From: Datnioides undecimradiatus
Taxonomy: Eukaryota > Chordata > Actinopteri > Lobotiformes > Datnioididae
Assembly: GCA_008933995.1 (NCBI GenBank)
Contig: WARS01000036.1
Location: 248,001-312,000, forward strand
Reading direction: 5' to 3'
DNA length: 64,000 nucleotides
The notes under the pieces are model-generated. The model was not told the origin of the DNA, did not search any database, and saw nothing but the letters and a program-made list of their open reading frames with translations. The position numbers and the translations under genes were made by a program. This document shows, piece after piece, positions 1 to 13,500 of the stretch. Position 1 is the stretch's first letter. Each line of letters starts with the position of its first letter.

Positions 1-3000
1 GTGTTTAACCCCTGACCTCTGGGGCAGAGGTCAACACAACCCTGATCGCTCACAGAAGCAGCCTCAGTGTGACCTCGCCTACGGACAAACTAAACGCCAG
101 CAGGGGAACATGCTGTCGCGACAGCAATCAGTGTTTTACACTTTAAACCATCTCGGAATTTTATTACTATTATTAGTATTATTAATTTCATTCATCACAG
201 TAATGGCTGACCATATCAGGGCCTTAAATACAGCTTCTTGCTACTTGATGTTGCATTCATAACACTGACCTGTTCAAGTAAATCAATGTAAATAAATGAG
301 AATCCAGATTTAAAGGCCCTTTCAAAGTGCACCTCGTTGTGTAAACGTGTTGGCTAATCTCTGGAACACCAACATGAAGGCTACAGCAGCACTATATCAT
401 CATGAATATCCCCCAGCTGGCTTTACATATGCTACAGTAGAGCTGCATAATCCATACATTCAACATACAGCGATGGTCTGGACATTTATTGTGGTCATTT
501 ACACTGAGCAGCTGTAGATTGACTGCAGGTTGAGCTTGACCAGAGCTGCTTCTTCTCCACTGAGGCCTGAGGATGTGATCTGTCTGTCACAGATTAACAG
601 CCACCGTCTACATGCAACGAGTTCAAGACGCATGGATCCAGAGATCATATCAACCATACGTCAGAGGAAGTAATATAGCAAAGGGAGATCTGAGTCCAGT
701 ATGTGCCTGATGTAACGGAGATAGTACGCAGTGCCAGAACACAGTGGATGGAACGTGTCACTGTGATGGCGGAGTCAGTAATGATGTCAGTGGGTGAAGG
801 ACTCATCGGTTTACTCTGCCACGTATAATAACATCATCTGGTTCTGCTTAAAGTGCTGAGCAGAGATGGGTCACATGACACAACCGGACCAATTCATGTG
901 TAGAAGACAGGAAGTCATTGTCAAATCAGTGAGGCACGATAATGAAACGCAGGAAAACGAACTAAGCACCTACTACTAGAACATTTCTTAAAAAACAAAA
1001 TATGAGCTGGTAGTGACAACTATGACAAATCCATACTCCATACATAAATGTGGAGATATAACATATTTAAGGAGTCTTGTTGTATAATTACATCGTTACA
1101 TACACAGTTATTACAGATACAAGCATGCTGCTGCTGTTCAAACTTTTTTTACAAACAACGTATCTGATATTCATTTTTTATATAATATTACTTTAATGAA
1201 GGAAAGAAGATGTGGAACGTGAAAGTGGTACAAAACCTAATAATTAAAAGCAAAAATAAAGCCCCCAGTAGGATATAATGAGCTATTTAAGAGGCAAGTG
1301 TTTTGATTCTGTTTCCACTCCCCGTAAGTGTCTGTAACAGCCACTTAACTTCAATTCAGAGCAGAACTAGGGCAATCTAGGCTTTTTGTGATTTGGATGA
1401 GGAAAGAGATGTATTTGCACCAAAGCCTTGGTCCCTGCATCTCTGACATCTGTGATGACAGCCTGGCACCCTGCCTGCCCGTGCAGGTGTTTCAGTGCTC
1501 TGCAACAAGGAGAACGGAAGGTTGTGACAAGACAGGTGGACAATTACACACGTCCTCACTTGTCACCCTCAAAATCCACCAGTGCCGCTGCAGCACACCT
1601 CCTCAAGCAGACACTGGGGCGATGTGCTGGGATCTCACAGCATCAGCAAATATCCGATCCTAAAATAGAGCTGCATCTGCCGCTTCAACTGGGTGAGAAC
1701 TTGATACTGGAACCAACAGAGTGGGGAGACATCACAGGTGAGGCGCTTTTCTGCCGTGATCCAGAGACACGAGGGACTGACTTTGCCCACAGAGCTCGAG
1801 CTAAACAAACTGCCTCTCATGGCAAGGTTACTCATCACAACACCAGGCGCGGATAAAAGAAGAAAACATGGGAGGATTCGGCGAGGGCAAGTTGTTTACA
1901 ATTTGCCCGAGGAGCCTGTGTCACGTGTGAACAAAGCGGGGAGTTGTGTTTTTACTGATTTTGGTACAATGTGGGCAGTGTGTCCAGCACAGCATGTGGA
2001 TCGGGGCCAGACAATGACACACAGTGGCTGCGAAGCTTTCCAAAACATGAGGGCCTGTTTCATGTCACTAAATCTGCTCTCAGTCCCCTGCTGCAGGCAA
2101 TCACTGACCAGTCCCACTTTTATGCATCGTCCCCCTGAAAAATCTGGCTGTAACAATATCTGACATTTGCCGTCGCCTATAGTTGCCCGTGTGATGAAGG
2201 TTGTTTTGATCTTGCCGTTTGAAGTTTTGCACATGGTGCGTGGGGGCAAGGGGAGGTGTGATTGGATGGGTGATGTAGAAAGAGGAAGGGAAAAGAGGGA
2301 GGCAAACAACAAATAATAACAACAAAAACAGTGGCTGCAAAATGTCACCGCGGTGGGACCCACAGCTCCCAGTGGAAAAATAGGTTGTACCTTCACCCCT
2401 ATTGTGTTTCATTGGCCTCTGGTAAGGGGTCCGGTTAGCTTAATGTCATAGAAATGTCACGGTCAGCCTCAAATCTCTCTAAACATGCAAGTAAAAAAAG
2501 TTGAATTTGTGTTTTTAATTGATTTAACAGAACCTTTATCCGACTAAAACCTTTTTTCTACTCTTTCCAGCACTGTTGCTGTTGTTTAAGCTATGTTTAA
2601 AAAGCACGTGATCGGAATGTTCGGAGCTGTTCCATCAGAGAACAGAAATAACAACAACAACAATAAATGAAGGTGATTGACATTTGATTGTCTGCAATGG
2701 AGTTTTTTCCAACGCAGAAATGGTTTTTGGTGTCGGCGTGTGTTCGTTGCTGTTCTTTTGTTCTCGCACAAAGATGCTACCTGGGAGCTGGAGGCTCTCA
2801 TGAAAAGCACAATACGAGCAAAAAGCAGCAAGGAAGACTGGATGTGAACGCTGCCAGTGTTTGAGGTGGAGCTGCAGCCAACACAGGCCATAGGCTGTGC
2901 TGCGAGGATGCTTCCTAACACAGGTTTTCAGCTTTAAACTCTTAATACATTTTTCATGCTGCTTATTTATCCATAAATATTAATGTTGAGGTGAGATTTC

Positions 3001-3244
3001 AGACCGGGAGCCATGTTTCCAGGGGCTTCAGAGACTGCCTTGGTGTGTGTGTGATTGTCTGTCCACGTGTTTGACCATGTGTGTGCCTTTGAGTGCCGTT
3101 CCTCCCGTCTTTAAGACCAGCCAGGTGTCACTCAGCACGGTCATTCATTACTGTGGTAACCTGGCCTGAACCTGGCAGGCGCTCACTTCCTGTCACTGAT
3201 ACTTCCCCTGACCTTCAGTCTCTGCCAGCGCTACTCCATCTCTC

Positions 3245-3285
3245 GCTCTCTCTCTCACACACACACAGACACACACACACACACA
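3245..3285. repeat. (CT)n(CA)n microsatellite
   Basis: A short CT run passes directly into about 30 nt of CA with one interruption (CAGACA). Confidence 0.95.
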
Positions 3286-4656
3286 GATCATTTTATATGC
3301 ACACTTCTTTCTCTTGTGGCCTTGCCTGTTTTCTGGACATGCGCTGACATTATCTGTTCGAGGCCAGTTTTATCAGTCTGTCCCTCAGTGCACACATCTT
3401 CCCACAGAAAGTTAGAAACCAGCAGCAAGGTTAGGCACTGCTACACCTTTACAGTCTTCCTGCTCCTACTTAAATTCATAAAAATTCTCATGTGAATCGG
3501 CTTCTTGAGCGTTCCAGTGGCGCTGACACAAATACGCACCAACCGTTCTGCAGAGATCTGAACGCCTGAACGCCGCTACGATTCTCGAGCCATATGTTTG
3601 TATATAATATTTTACAGTGAGAGCAAACGTCATTTGCAGCAGTCCTGATAAACCGAGGTCCTGTTTACACTTGGCATCAACATGCCTGAGTGATCTGATC
3701 AGCGGCGGGCAGCTCTTAGTTTACACCTGACATCAGAATGCTTCGGTGTATGCGTCTCAGGTGAACACTTGTTACTGGACCCCACTTCCCAGCTTTACAA
3801 GCAAATAAACACTTAGATCATTTCCGACCAAATGTGTTGTTGTTTTGAACCAGAGGTCCAAATGAAGTAACATGGGATGCTCATGGGGGATGACTACATT
3901 TGACCTTGGCTGCAGTCATCTTCTCCTAGTCTGGATCTCTTTTGGCTGACGTCGTTCGGGAGTTCGGGGTTTTTACTGGGAGCTGATTTATCCACAGTGG
4001 TGTCGTCCTCTCCCAAATTAAATGAATGGACTTGAAGTTAATGGACTTCATTCATGCAGTGCCCTCTGCTCCATCAAAGTGCTTTCACAATCCATGTCAG
4101 CAGACTCACATTCAAGGTGCAAGGTGCAGAGGTGGTACGTGACGATCAGATGATGGATAAAACATCCATTTGTGATTCTGTCTGATAGACCGCCACGGTG
4201 ACACCATGGACGGGTGACTAAATGAAACCAGCAGGGACTGTTATCTTCCTTAAACAATGGATTTCCTTAGGTGTGGAAATGGTTGGTTGTAAGCACGCAA
4301 CTCAATAAAACATAAAACAAAGGTCTAGTTATATTTAGATTTATTTTAATGGAGCATAATATATACTGTTAATACTCAAGAGCACCTACTCAGAGGAACT
4401 TATGGCGAGGTTGCTCAAGAATAAAAATGTTTTCTCAGCCTGCTGTAATCCTATCTGCGCTTAGATTCAAGTGACCCTCTTCATGTTAGCTGTCCTGTTG
4501 CCACTTGTGCCAATCAGGTGGAAGAGGCAGCGAGCGACTTATATGTCCATTAGACGAGGCACAGGATAGTGTACACCCTCCTGGCCGATGGCAAAGTCAC
4601 AGGCTGTGATACACATTAGGAACTGGCCATTAACACTCCGAATCATCTTGCAGGGT

Positions 4657-4659
<3 letters not shown>

Positions 4660-4691
<32 letters not shown>
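4660..4691. repeat. (CA)16 microsatellite
   Basis: An uninterrupted CA run of about 32 nt in the intron after exon 19. Confidence 0.97.
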
Positions 4692-4692
<1 letters not shown>

Positions 4693-7477
4693 TCATGTGC
4701 TTTCAAGTGCGTACACATACACATTTACACCTGTGCATCCGTCCGCAGTAACTTCTGTACCGAGACGCGCGCTGCGGAGGGATCAGCTTCCTCGCTGCAA
4801 CATGAGGTGGCATCTTTAATGGCTGCTGACATGGTGTGATTTCCTTCTCTCAAATTCCTGTCACAAGATTCTTTCCAGGCTGCGGGTCAAGCGATACTGA
4901 CCCGCATGTGTACATAAATGGTTACATCTACTGTCATCATTTGTCAAGATGCAGTTTGCATGATTCGACGGAAAGACCACTGAAAGACGAGCTGTTACTG
5001 TACAGCATGAAGCTGGAGGAGGAGGCAGAGGTTTCACAAATATTCCTTTTGCTATCCTGTCTGCTTAGTGTGGAACTGCCAGCCCCCACACTGAGCCCAC
5101 TGCTCAATGCATCTTTAGACAGCCAGTTGCTCCTGCCAATAGCACAATGGCTAAACCTGCTAAATCCTCATCTTTCTATAAAGATGACGCATATAACTTT
5201 AGGCACGGTTAATGTTGTTTCTCAAATACAAGATATCTGCACATATCACAATGCAAACAGCAGCACTTTCTTTAAACCCAGGGGATCGATATAATCTTAT
5301 CTAAAATACGGGAGTAGATCTAAACAGAAATGACATGATACACTTTCTGATTTACAGTTCTGAGTGGCTTGGCTGAGCCAACCGCATGCTCCACACCATG
5401 TCATCCACAATTAAGTCAGTGAGATAAAGGACAGATGACTGTGGAAGCTTTCAGATTTGGCCTTGCCAGCCTCCTGTCTCCATAGCAACCAAACCCTGAG
5501 TAGCAAGGTCTGTGATGGGATGGCAGGAAATGCAAACCCTGTATGGTTAGTAAACCCGATTTGAGGGTTACTAATGGCTACATCATTGGTGTGAGTCAGA
5601 GATTGGTTTGCTCAGGTGTCGTGCGCACCCAGATACTCAGCCATCTGTCACTATAGCTCTTAGAGCCACAGCGATCTGTCGCTTTGTTTAATGGCTGTGC
5701 CACATTGGAGAGCTGTCAGAACCCGAGGAAAACAGTCCCAGTTTCACACAGAGGGCCTGTATATTCAAGGACAAAGCTAGCATTTTCTTTTTTTCCCCCT
5801 ATTGTCAACAAATCCAACAAAAAAGATCAAAACCCACAATGTGTTGGTTGGCCTCTCAGTACTATACAGCTTCCCCGTATGTGTACATAAATCAAGCACC
5901 AAGCAGGGAGAACGTAAAATGATGCCTGTGGATATAAGATGAGGGTGATGAGATGTTCCTGTCAGTGGTTTTACACTAATCTACAGGTCAACAGGTGGCA
6001 GTGACAGATAGAGAAGCAACGAAGAAGGAAACTGTAAGCTAGTAAACACAGATCAAAATGGTGCTGTGAGGACGGAAATAGATCCAACGTGTTTTTGTTC
6101 AACATCTAGGATTCAAATAATGGTTTGAATCCACCAGCGGTGAGGAGAAGGAGTTATTGTTGGAAAAAGTCAAAAGTTGATTCAGTTTATTTCTCATATT
6201 TGATTAAAAATATGTCCCCGGGGTCCAAATGAGAACGGACAAACTGGAGCTGCTGACATATAGATGAGTGTGTTAGCGGCTTCTCTGTGTGACGTGTTGC
6301 ACGTCTGCACTGACACACATGCAGATATCAGTGGGGGTGTTGCTGTGTAACGTCACTGCGGTTAAATCTTCTACCTGTGCACATATGTCCCCTTCGCACA
6401 TATGTCACTGTTTATTTATACCCATACAATATGTGCTGTGCTGTATGGCTAATGTTGTTTCCATTTAGCAGCTTCATGGTGATGACTCAGCTCAAAGTTT
6501 GGCATAACACCAAGGTTAACAGTCTGGTTTCCACTGGTTCGGTGAAATCACTCCGCTTCCAGTTACAGTTGTGCGTTTATATGCTGTGCTGGCAGACGAG
6601 TGGAGGTTTGATCACACTGACCGCTGAGGAAAAAGCAAGTTCCAAGCTATAAATAAGATTAGCTGCAATGACTGTGGCCTGATGACGGTGGAATTAACTG
6701 AAATGTATATGAATTGTTGCTGTCTGCCCTGACATTCATTCTTGTGTGTCCAAACTAAAACAGGGGAATGGTAAGGAAGGACAAGTGTACCCCTTCCTGT
6801 ACGGCTGCCATATTCCCATAAAGAGCAACACATTGCACTGACTTGCAATGGGCACACATCAGCTAATTAACTTCGCCGAGACTAAATCAGCAGACCAGCA
6901 CCGTGATAACTTCATGAAGTCCTTGTTTGTCACCTCTGAATAAACGTCTCTAAGCCTTTCTACTAGTATCTCCATCAGGACAAGATAAAGCGGTTGCTAA
7001 GCAACTGGAACCTGGCAGCATGTTTCTTTCCGCCAATTAAAAGACAAGACCTGTCGAAGAGGGAGCAGAAATTCACTGATGAATCCACTAATTGCCCATG
7101 TCCACAAAGACCAAATAATCTTTTTTATCATGCTGTTATTATCATAACTATGTCTCAGTCAGACAATTCAGGGGCAGGGGTTTTACATCTGAAACACGTT
7201 ACCATTAATCGGAATGTTCCAGAATTCCAGATGACCAATGTATCTGACACTGTATTGTATATTTGGTATATTACATATTTTTGTTAAAGTAGATATGGTT
7301 GTACATATAGATAAGTCACTGCCTCTATATTAAGTTCAAATGTATTATTGGGGTGCAATAGTTTGCTACAGTGTGCATTTCTTTACTGTGGAAACTTTTC
7401 CTAAGTAGCATCCTGCATGTTCATGCCACACAGGAAATAAGTAATCAAATTCAAGTCTGCCATATTGGTCTCCTTAC

Positions 7478-7638
7478 CACTCCAATAGAGAAGTAGTTGT
7501 TGACGATGCTGTAGGGTACAGGGTCTCCCTTCTCCTCCTTGTCGTCAGGGACGATGTCTATGTTCCAGCGGTCCAGCACCACCTCTGTGCTGTGCTCGAT
7601 GTCCCGAAGGACCTTCAGCAAGCTGCCACCTTCATAAC
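7478..7638 (-). CDS. dgkg: Coding exon 19: last exon in the window, catalytic domain
   Basis: The exon is 161 nt and encodes residues 613-666. It begins with a split Gly, then [38 protein letters not shown] and [15 protein letters not shown]. All conserved blocks (LDRW, [13 protein letters not shown]) are present. Acceptor CGGCAG, donor GTG|GTAAGG in phase 0. The next exon, expected to begin DASIAHRF, is not in the 7.4 kb to its left, so the gene continues outside the window. Confidence 0.96.
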
Positions 7639-10556
7639 CTGCCGAGAAAAAGCCAGGGAGGAAGGTGCACAGGGTGAAAATTCAAGCAAATGCATAAATA
7701 CAAACAACGGACACGATGCATAATGTCCCCCAAAGTACACCATGCCCGCTTATGGGTTCTTGTTTTCTTGGTTTGCTCCAATTATTTCCCACTTTTCTCA
7801 ATTGGCCAACTCTAGGTAATGCTCTCACATTAAGAAATTGGCAGACAAGGTGAAAAATGGATTTGGTGTGAGCATAATCAGTACAGTGAGGGCGACCACT
7901 CAAAGGTTATTATGTCCACCCTGTACACCTGCATGAATATGATCAGATGTACATTAGCCAGTCTTTATAAAGCAAACAGGTGACGCTAATCAAGTTATTT
8001 CAGTTCCCTGCCTGAAATAACATAATGTCTCTTTGAGGGAATTCTGAAGCCTGCTGAAATGACTTCATATGTGCTTAAATCCCTACGTCTACCTGGTGAA
8101 ACAGTGAATTGAGCGGGTTCAACCGTGAAACACAATGGCACTGATTAGAATGCCGTTTTGCAAAGAACGAAAACCCCCGCCACCTTCAAAAAGAGAGCAC
8201 GGCTCAGGCCTGACAGCACCCCGGGGAGCCCTCTGGTTTTGCTCCGCAGCTGACAGCCTGCTTCAGCAGCCAGGCATCTTAATAGCGATCAGAGGCGGAA
8301 GTATGTTCCAAGGGTGTCACGAGGGCGTGTGAGGCATTAATGAGTGCCATCACACTGGGGGCCTCATGTGTGAAATATGAGCGTGCTTGCCTGTACACAT
8401 TTTACTGGGACTCCTAAGAAATAATTGCAGCTTCAGAAGAAATGGCCTGCTTTTCATTCAAAAACAACAAAAACAAGACAAACATGTTTGTGGCCAGTGT
8501 AACAAGATATAGGCTAGCAGCTAGCAGCACGTTGACATCGTTACATGTTCACGATCTTAGTTTAGCATGTCATAATTGTGAAATTAGCTCATTGGCACTA
8601 AGGTAGCTACAGCTGAGGCTGTAAACTGATGGTGGCGCTATGTGAAAGCGTCATCGCAAGTTATCCTGAGAGGGATGTGAATGTGCGTCGGATTTCCTGG
8701 CAATGCAACAGTTGTCAAGATGTTTCCCCCAGCACCAAACACGTAGACCTGATGTCAGTGCTTGTGGAAAGAGAAAAAGTGAAAAGTGATGACCTTTAGT
8801 ATGAGTCACCATAGTACAAATGTCATCACAGTCCAAAAGCTGCTGAGATATTTTGGTCAGGACCGAATTGGCAGACTCGAGCGACTGACACACGTTGCCG
8901 TATCCCAAGTGCAACAGCTCTAGCGTCAACTGCTCACCTTCACGTAAACATCGCCCTTGCTGACGAGGTAAATGCTCATCAGGCTACATGGCTGCAGAGG
9001 CTCCAGCTCCTGCTTCACTGTTTATTTCTAGGAAAGATGATCTATTCAACAAAAGTCCCAAAGCCCCCCAGACCTGGCAGCTTATTGACAAAGAATCATT
9101 CATAAGCCTGGGTAAGTGCTCCACTCGTCCTCCAAGCAGCAACAATCAGGCAGTCATAACCAGCCGCTCTAATTACCAGCCCCAAATACTGCAACAACCC
9201 AACGGCTGACAGAGGATTTACAGCACGAGCGCTTTGCATATTAACCGTTTTTAATTTGACACATAAGGGCTCCCGCCCTCATCTTCCCATCTTTCATTTC
9301 CTAAACACACGCACAAACATGCCTGCTGCTGTATTCCAGTGTGCAACCGAGAGCCTTCTGAAACCACAGTCACTCTTGAAGCCCTGGAGTGAACTCTTAC
9401 CGAGTGTTTAGGCTGCTGTCAGGTCAATCAGCTGCCTGTTTTGAGCCAGTTCTGCTCCTTAATGAACCAACAGATACCCTGTATCTCTGGGTCTGTGGGG
9501 TTTAATAGGTGCACCAGAGTGTGCAGAGCTGTGGTCTCCATTCTTCATTTAAATATACAGCAGGTTACTGTTGCTGGATGGTGTGCAACAGATCACACTG
9601 CACTCGCACACAGCTCGTGGCTGGATTTACTTTGCATTTTCCTCAGATATGATAACGTCTTCACAGGGATGGACATGCTGCGAAAGATGGCACAAAGCAG
9701 GCAGACACTGAGATGATTGAGTGTGTGCCTCACCTCCTCCCCAGCGCAGGCAGCGTGCCAGGTCGTTCCCTGTGCCCAGAGGGAGGATGGCCACTGGGGG
9801 GTGCCTGGCAAAGTTGGCCTTATCTGCAAAGGCAAACACAAACAGATCAGTCTTCTTGGAACAAGTGTTTCAAGCTGAAACACTAAGCTTTGTAGCTTAG
9901 GCAATTATTGATATTGGTCATAATAACATTATTTAAAAAAAACAGCTAATTGCTGAGATCTGGGAACATGGTGACACCTGACAGAGCAAGGAACACAAGC
10001 AGTCAGATGATCCAACAGGATGTAGAGACCAACTGTTAAACCATGTATGTACCGCTTCATATGGAGGTGAAGCCAAACATGCGGGTTTGTTTCCAACCTG
10101 TCTGACCTTCTGACTGCTGCCCCACCTGATTTCTTTTTAGCAACCTCAGATCTCAGTAATTAACTTGGTCACTACCAAGTTATCCATGGCCCAAACTAAC
10201 TGATCTAAGTTGTAACTGTTGGTTATTTTGTGATTATGCAGTCATAAGTCCAGAGAATAGAGTCTGTGTACCTATACAGTCGAGGATCCACCCCACAGTT
10301 CCATCACCTCCGCAAGCGAGCACCCGGAAATCAGGGACATCGTGGAAAAAGTTGAGCCTAGGGTGAGAAGATCCAGCAGACTTAACCCTCACATGCAGAG
10401 ACAAATGCCTTTCAATGGTTTTCTGTGCACAAAGCTCCCTAATCTGACTGTCAAAGTGATTTATTAGTGATACTGTTGATTTTATAACACTCGAGTCAGG
10501 GATTTTGTATTTAAGCTATGAGTGTATGAATGAACTGAACTGAAAGGCTGGCGGGC

Positions 10557-10588
<32 letters not shown>

Positions 10589-13500
10589 GGAGGGCGTTTA
10601 ATCGTTGTGTGCCCTCTCCAGCTGCGTTCGCTCCTCTCCTTTCCTAGAAACCATCGTCACAGAGTGGTCACAGAGTGCGTGCCCTTCAAAGGGACCTTTA
10701 ATGTGTGCTGGGACAAAGGTGTCGACAGTAGCTTTCATCTCTCTCTGTCATGAGACAGCTGCATGCAGGGCACCAGCCCCTTTCACACCAAGCACCTGGT
10801 CCTGAGCAGCAACAGCCGTAGACCCTCTAAACCCCTCTCAAAATAAATATGTAACATGGGTTAAATAGCATATACTTATTCAGTGGTGTAGGTGAGTGTG
10901 GGATAGCTCACGTGAGGTGGGGTCTAATAAGATGGCAATTGTAAAGGATAAGTATGGCGATATATAAAAGTCTATAGTCTCCTGACTGTAAACCAATCCA
11001 ATGAAAAGACCAAAACCAGCATTAAATAGATTTTCTATGCAGCCAGCTGTAGAATATCTTGAGTCAACACACAACCACAGCAAATCCAACTAAGAATCTT
11101 CCCCAACAAATGCTCTATCTACTCCTGTTTGAGTAATGTTAGCAGCGCCCAGCTGCATAAACTACATGTCTGTGACGCATCTTCTCATCATCAGCGTCTG
11201 CAGAGATGGGAGGGAAGTAGGAACTCATTGAAAGACGTACTTAGGCCACATCCGTTCTGACTTTAGCCCTGTGTGACAAAGTGCAGCTCCATTAGTGTCA
11301 TCCAGCCAAACGTTTAACCTTCCACTCAGCATCTGACCCCACTGCAGCGCCCAAACTGGTGTGTGTTCCTCTTAGCTCACTTTTCATTGTGGACACTGTA
11401 TTTGTGCTCGTGATCTTCATGATAAAAGATAAAATAGTTGCCGCTGTGATAACTTCAAATGATAACTCTATGCGCTGTGCTGATAAGCCTTCCCACTAAT
11501 GGACCTATTATCCATCTGGACTTCACGGATCAGATCAGATTTCATGTCTCACAGGAACCTGAAGCAACAATATTGCCAGATTTAGTCTCTGATGTTGCTT
11601 TCTTCTCGGTGATCCACTCAAATGAAAGTAGGTGGCGACCCTGGCTCAAGTCAGATGATGCCGAGGCCAGGAGGCAAACAACCCTCTCTAATGGACGTGC
11701 GGAGACGCTGTACCAACATGCACTCGCCGTGGGGACATTTCCCCTTCCATGTCATCATAAAATTTTAATTAAGCAGCCTAATCCTGACTGTTTGTGGCTA
11801 TGCTTTATGTATGACCGCTAAGGAGAAACATGTGCATCAACAAAGAGCCAAATGGAGGTTTACATTAACGGAAGGGCTGAAACAATGATTGTAATGACTC
11901 AAAGTACGGTGAGGAATTGCATTCCCTAAACAAATTACTCAGAGTAAGCTGCCTCTCACCTCCAAGCCTGCCGAGCCTGTTGCTAGGGAGCCCATGGTAA
12001 CAGTTGTGGAGAGTTCATCTGAGAGCAAGTTAACCCTCCATGTGACAGCAGACCTTCTTCATTCAAACCCGCGTGTTTGTTTGTATGCGTGCGTTTATGT
12101 TCACGCATGCTCGCTGCGGGACCTCTTCACAAACACAACTCTCCCACTGCTTTAGCATTAGCAGCATTACATCGCCTCACTGAAGATACAGAAAGGGCCT
12201 AGGGAAAGTTCCTCCCCTGTTCAACTACATTCTGATAAATTCCCAAAAAATTTAACTATAATGGATTTAGCCTTCCAGTGTCCTGTAACACACCCTTTGT
12301 GTTTGACGCCACATGTATCATCTCCAGCATTCTCCCCTAAGACCTGAGTGCGTCACTCGGCCGTTTTCCTACAATGGGCTCTCGAGGGCAGCAGCTAGTC
12401 GTGACTGACAGAGAGAGACATGCACAGACAAGGGAGGAGAGAGACTCATGCAAAGGGAAGCGAGAGCGCAGTGAGGAGAGAGCTTCACCTTCAAGGTAAA
12501 GCATTCACGGGGGCATTTTTCTTCCACGAGCGGACGACAGGCACAACAGCACTCAGATCAAAGTACAAGCTGCGCTCAGCTCTGACGTACAGGGTGGGTG
12601 TGCGTGTCAAGAGGTCAAACGCACAGCACGGCAGTAATGCAGCGTTCCCAGTTCTCCTTCACTGACCTCCCCGGCACGTTAGCTTGACACGGAGGAGAGA
12701 GGCCGTCTGACAGCACAGCTCTCTCACTGAACAATAACTAACTGCGTTTCTGTTTCATATTCATGTTGTCCGTTTCATTCGGAGGCACAAAGTCCTGATG
12801 CAGCTTAAAAAGCAGTAAAAACAAACACACCCTCATTTCATCTTTACCAGCTGCAACAGCGACGCTGGCATTGCTTTCGCTTTCCATTTGTGTGTGTGTG
12901 TGTCTGTGTCAAGGTAATATGAGGTCCTGGACAAACCTCCTGCAGCAGGAACTCCCACAGACACAGTTTTGAGTCTGCATGTGGACAGATTTGGATGAAG
13001 ACGTGCAGGTACAAAGTGTGGACGGTATGCGAATGAATGCCAAATGAGAAGATGGGTGTGGTCCCATCCAGGAATACTGAGTACTCATGACTACATTTCT
13101 AAGTAGGCTGCTCATGGGTCACGGTGTCAACGTGTCGACACGCGCCATGGCTTCAGTGATCACAGTGATTGAGCTGTTTGCTGAGGATCCTGCGCGTCTG
13201 TCTTTTACCCGCTGAAAGATGCTGATGTTGCGTATGTGTCCAGATGGGCTGCTGCAAGCTTGTATTTTAAAGATTTTCAAAGCACAACTACACACGATGA
13301 ATCTCTGATCAGAGCAGGCAACATCACTCAACATAACAATTCACATTTTGACAGTTGTTTGATATGTTTCAAGCACAAAAATAATCAAATTATGTTCTGA
13401 AAGACAGAAAATCTCCCATCCTCATATGAACACGTCAGCTTGACAGCTCCCTCCGATAGCAGAGGCCTACATTATGAGCAGGGTCCTGAGACTGAAATGA

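Larger units (their letters stand above)
1..7477 (-). other. Partial intron of the DGK gene, no exon seen
   Basis: I looked on the minus strand for the remaining catalytic and accessory exons (DASIAHRF, FWYFEFGTSET, IPSMHGG, VVGLEGAMEMGQ, DGEPWMQ) and found none. The open frames here have low-complexity or unrelated translations and are not convincing. The stretch holds two (CA)n microsatellites and otherwise unremarkable AT-rich sequence. It is taken as intron of the DGK gene because the exon at 7478 ends in a good donor. Confidence 0.7.

Noticed and set aside
4539-4839. Open frames through CA/GT repeats here and at 27616-27954, 46447-46632 and 48522-48785
   Set aside because: Dinucleotide repeats lack stop codons in several frames; the peptides are runs of alternating His-Thr or Cys-Val.
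1-7477. Remaining catalytic exons of the DGK
   Set aside because: No minus-strand frame resembles the expected DASIAHRF, FEFGTSET or GEPWMQ segments, so the gene must continue beyond the left edge.
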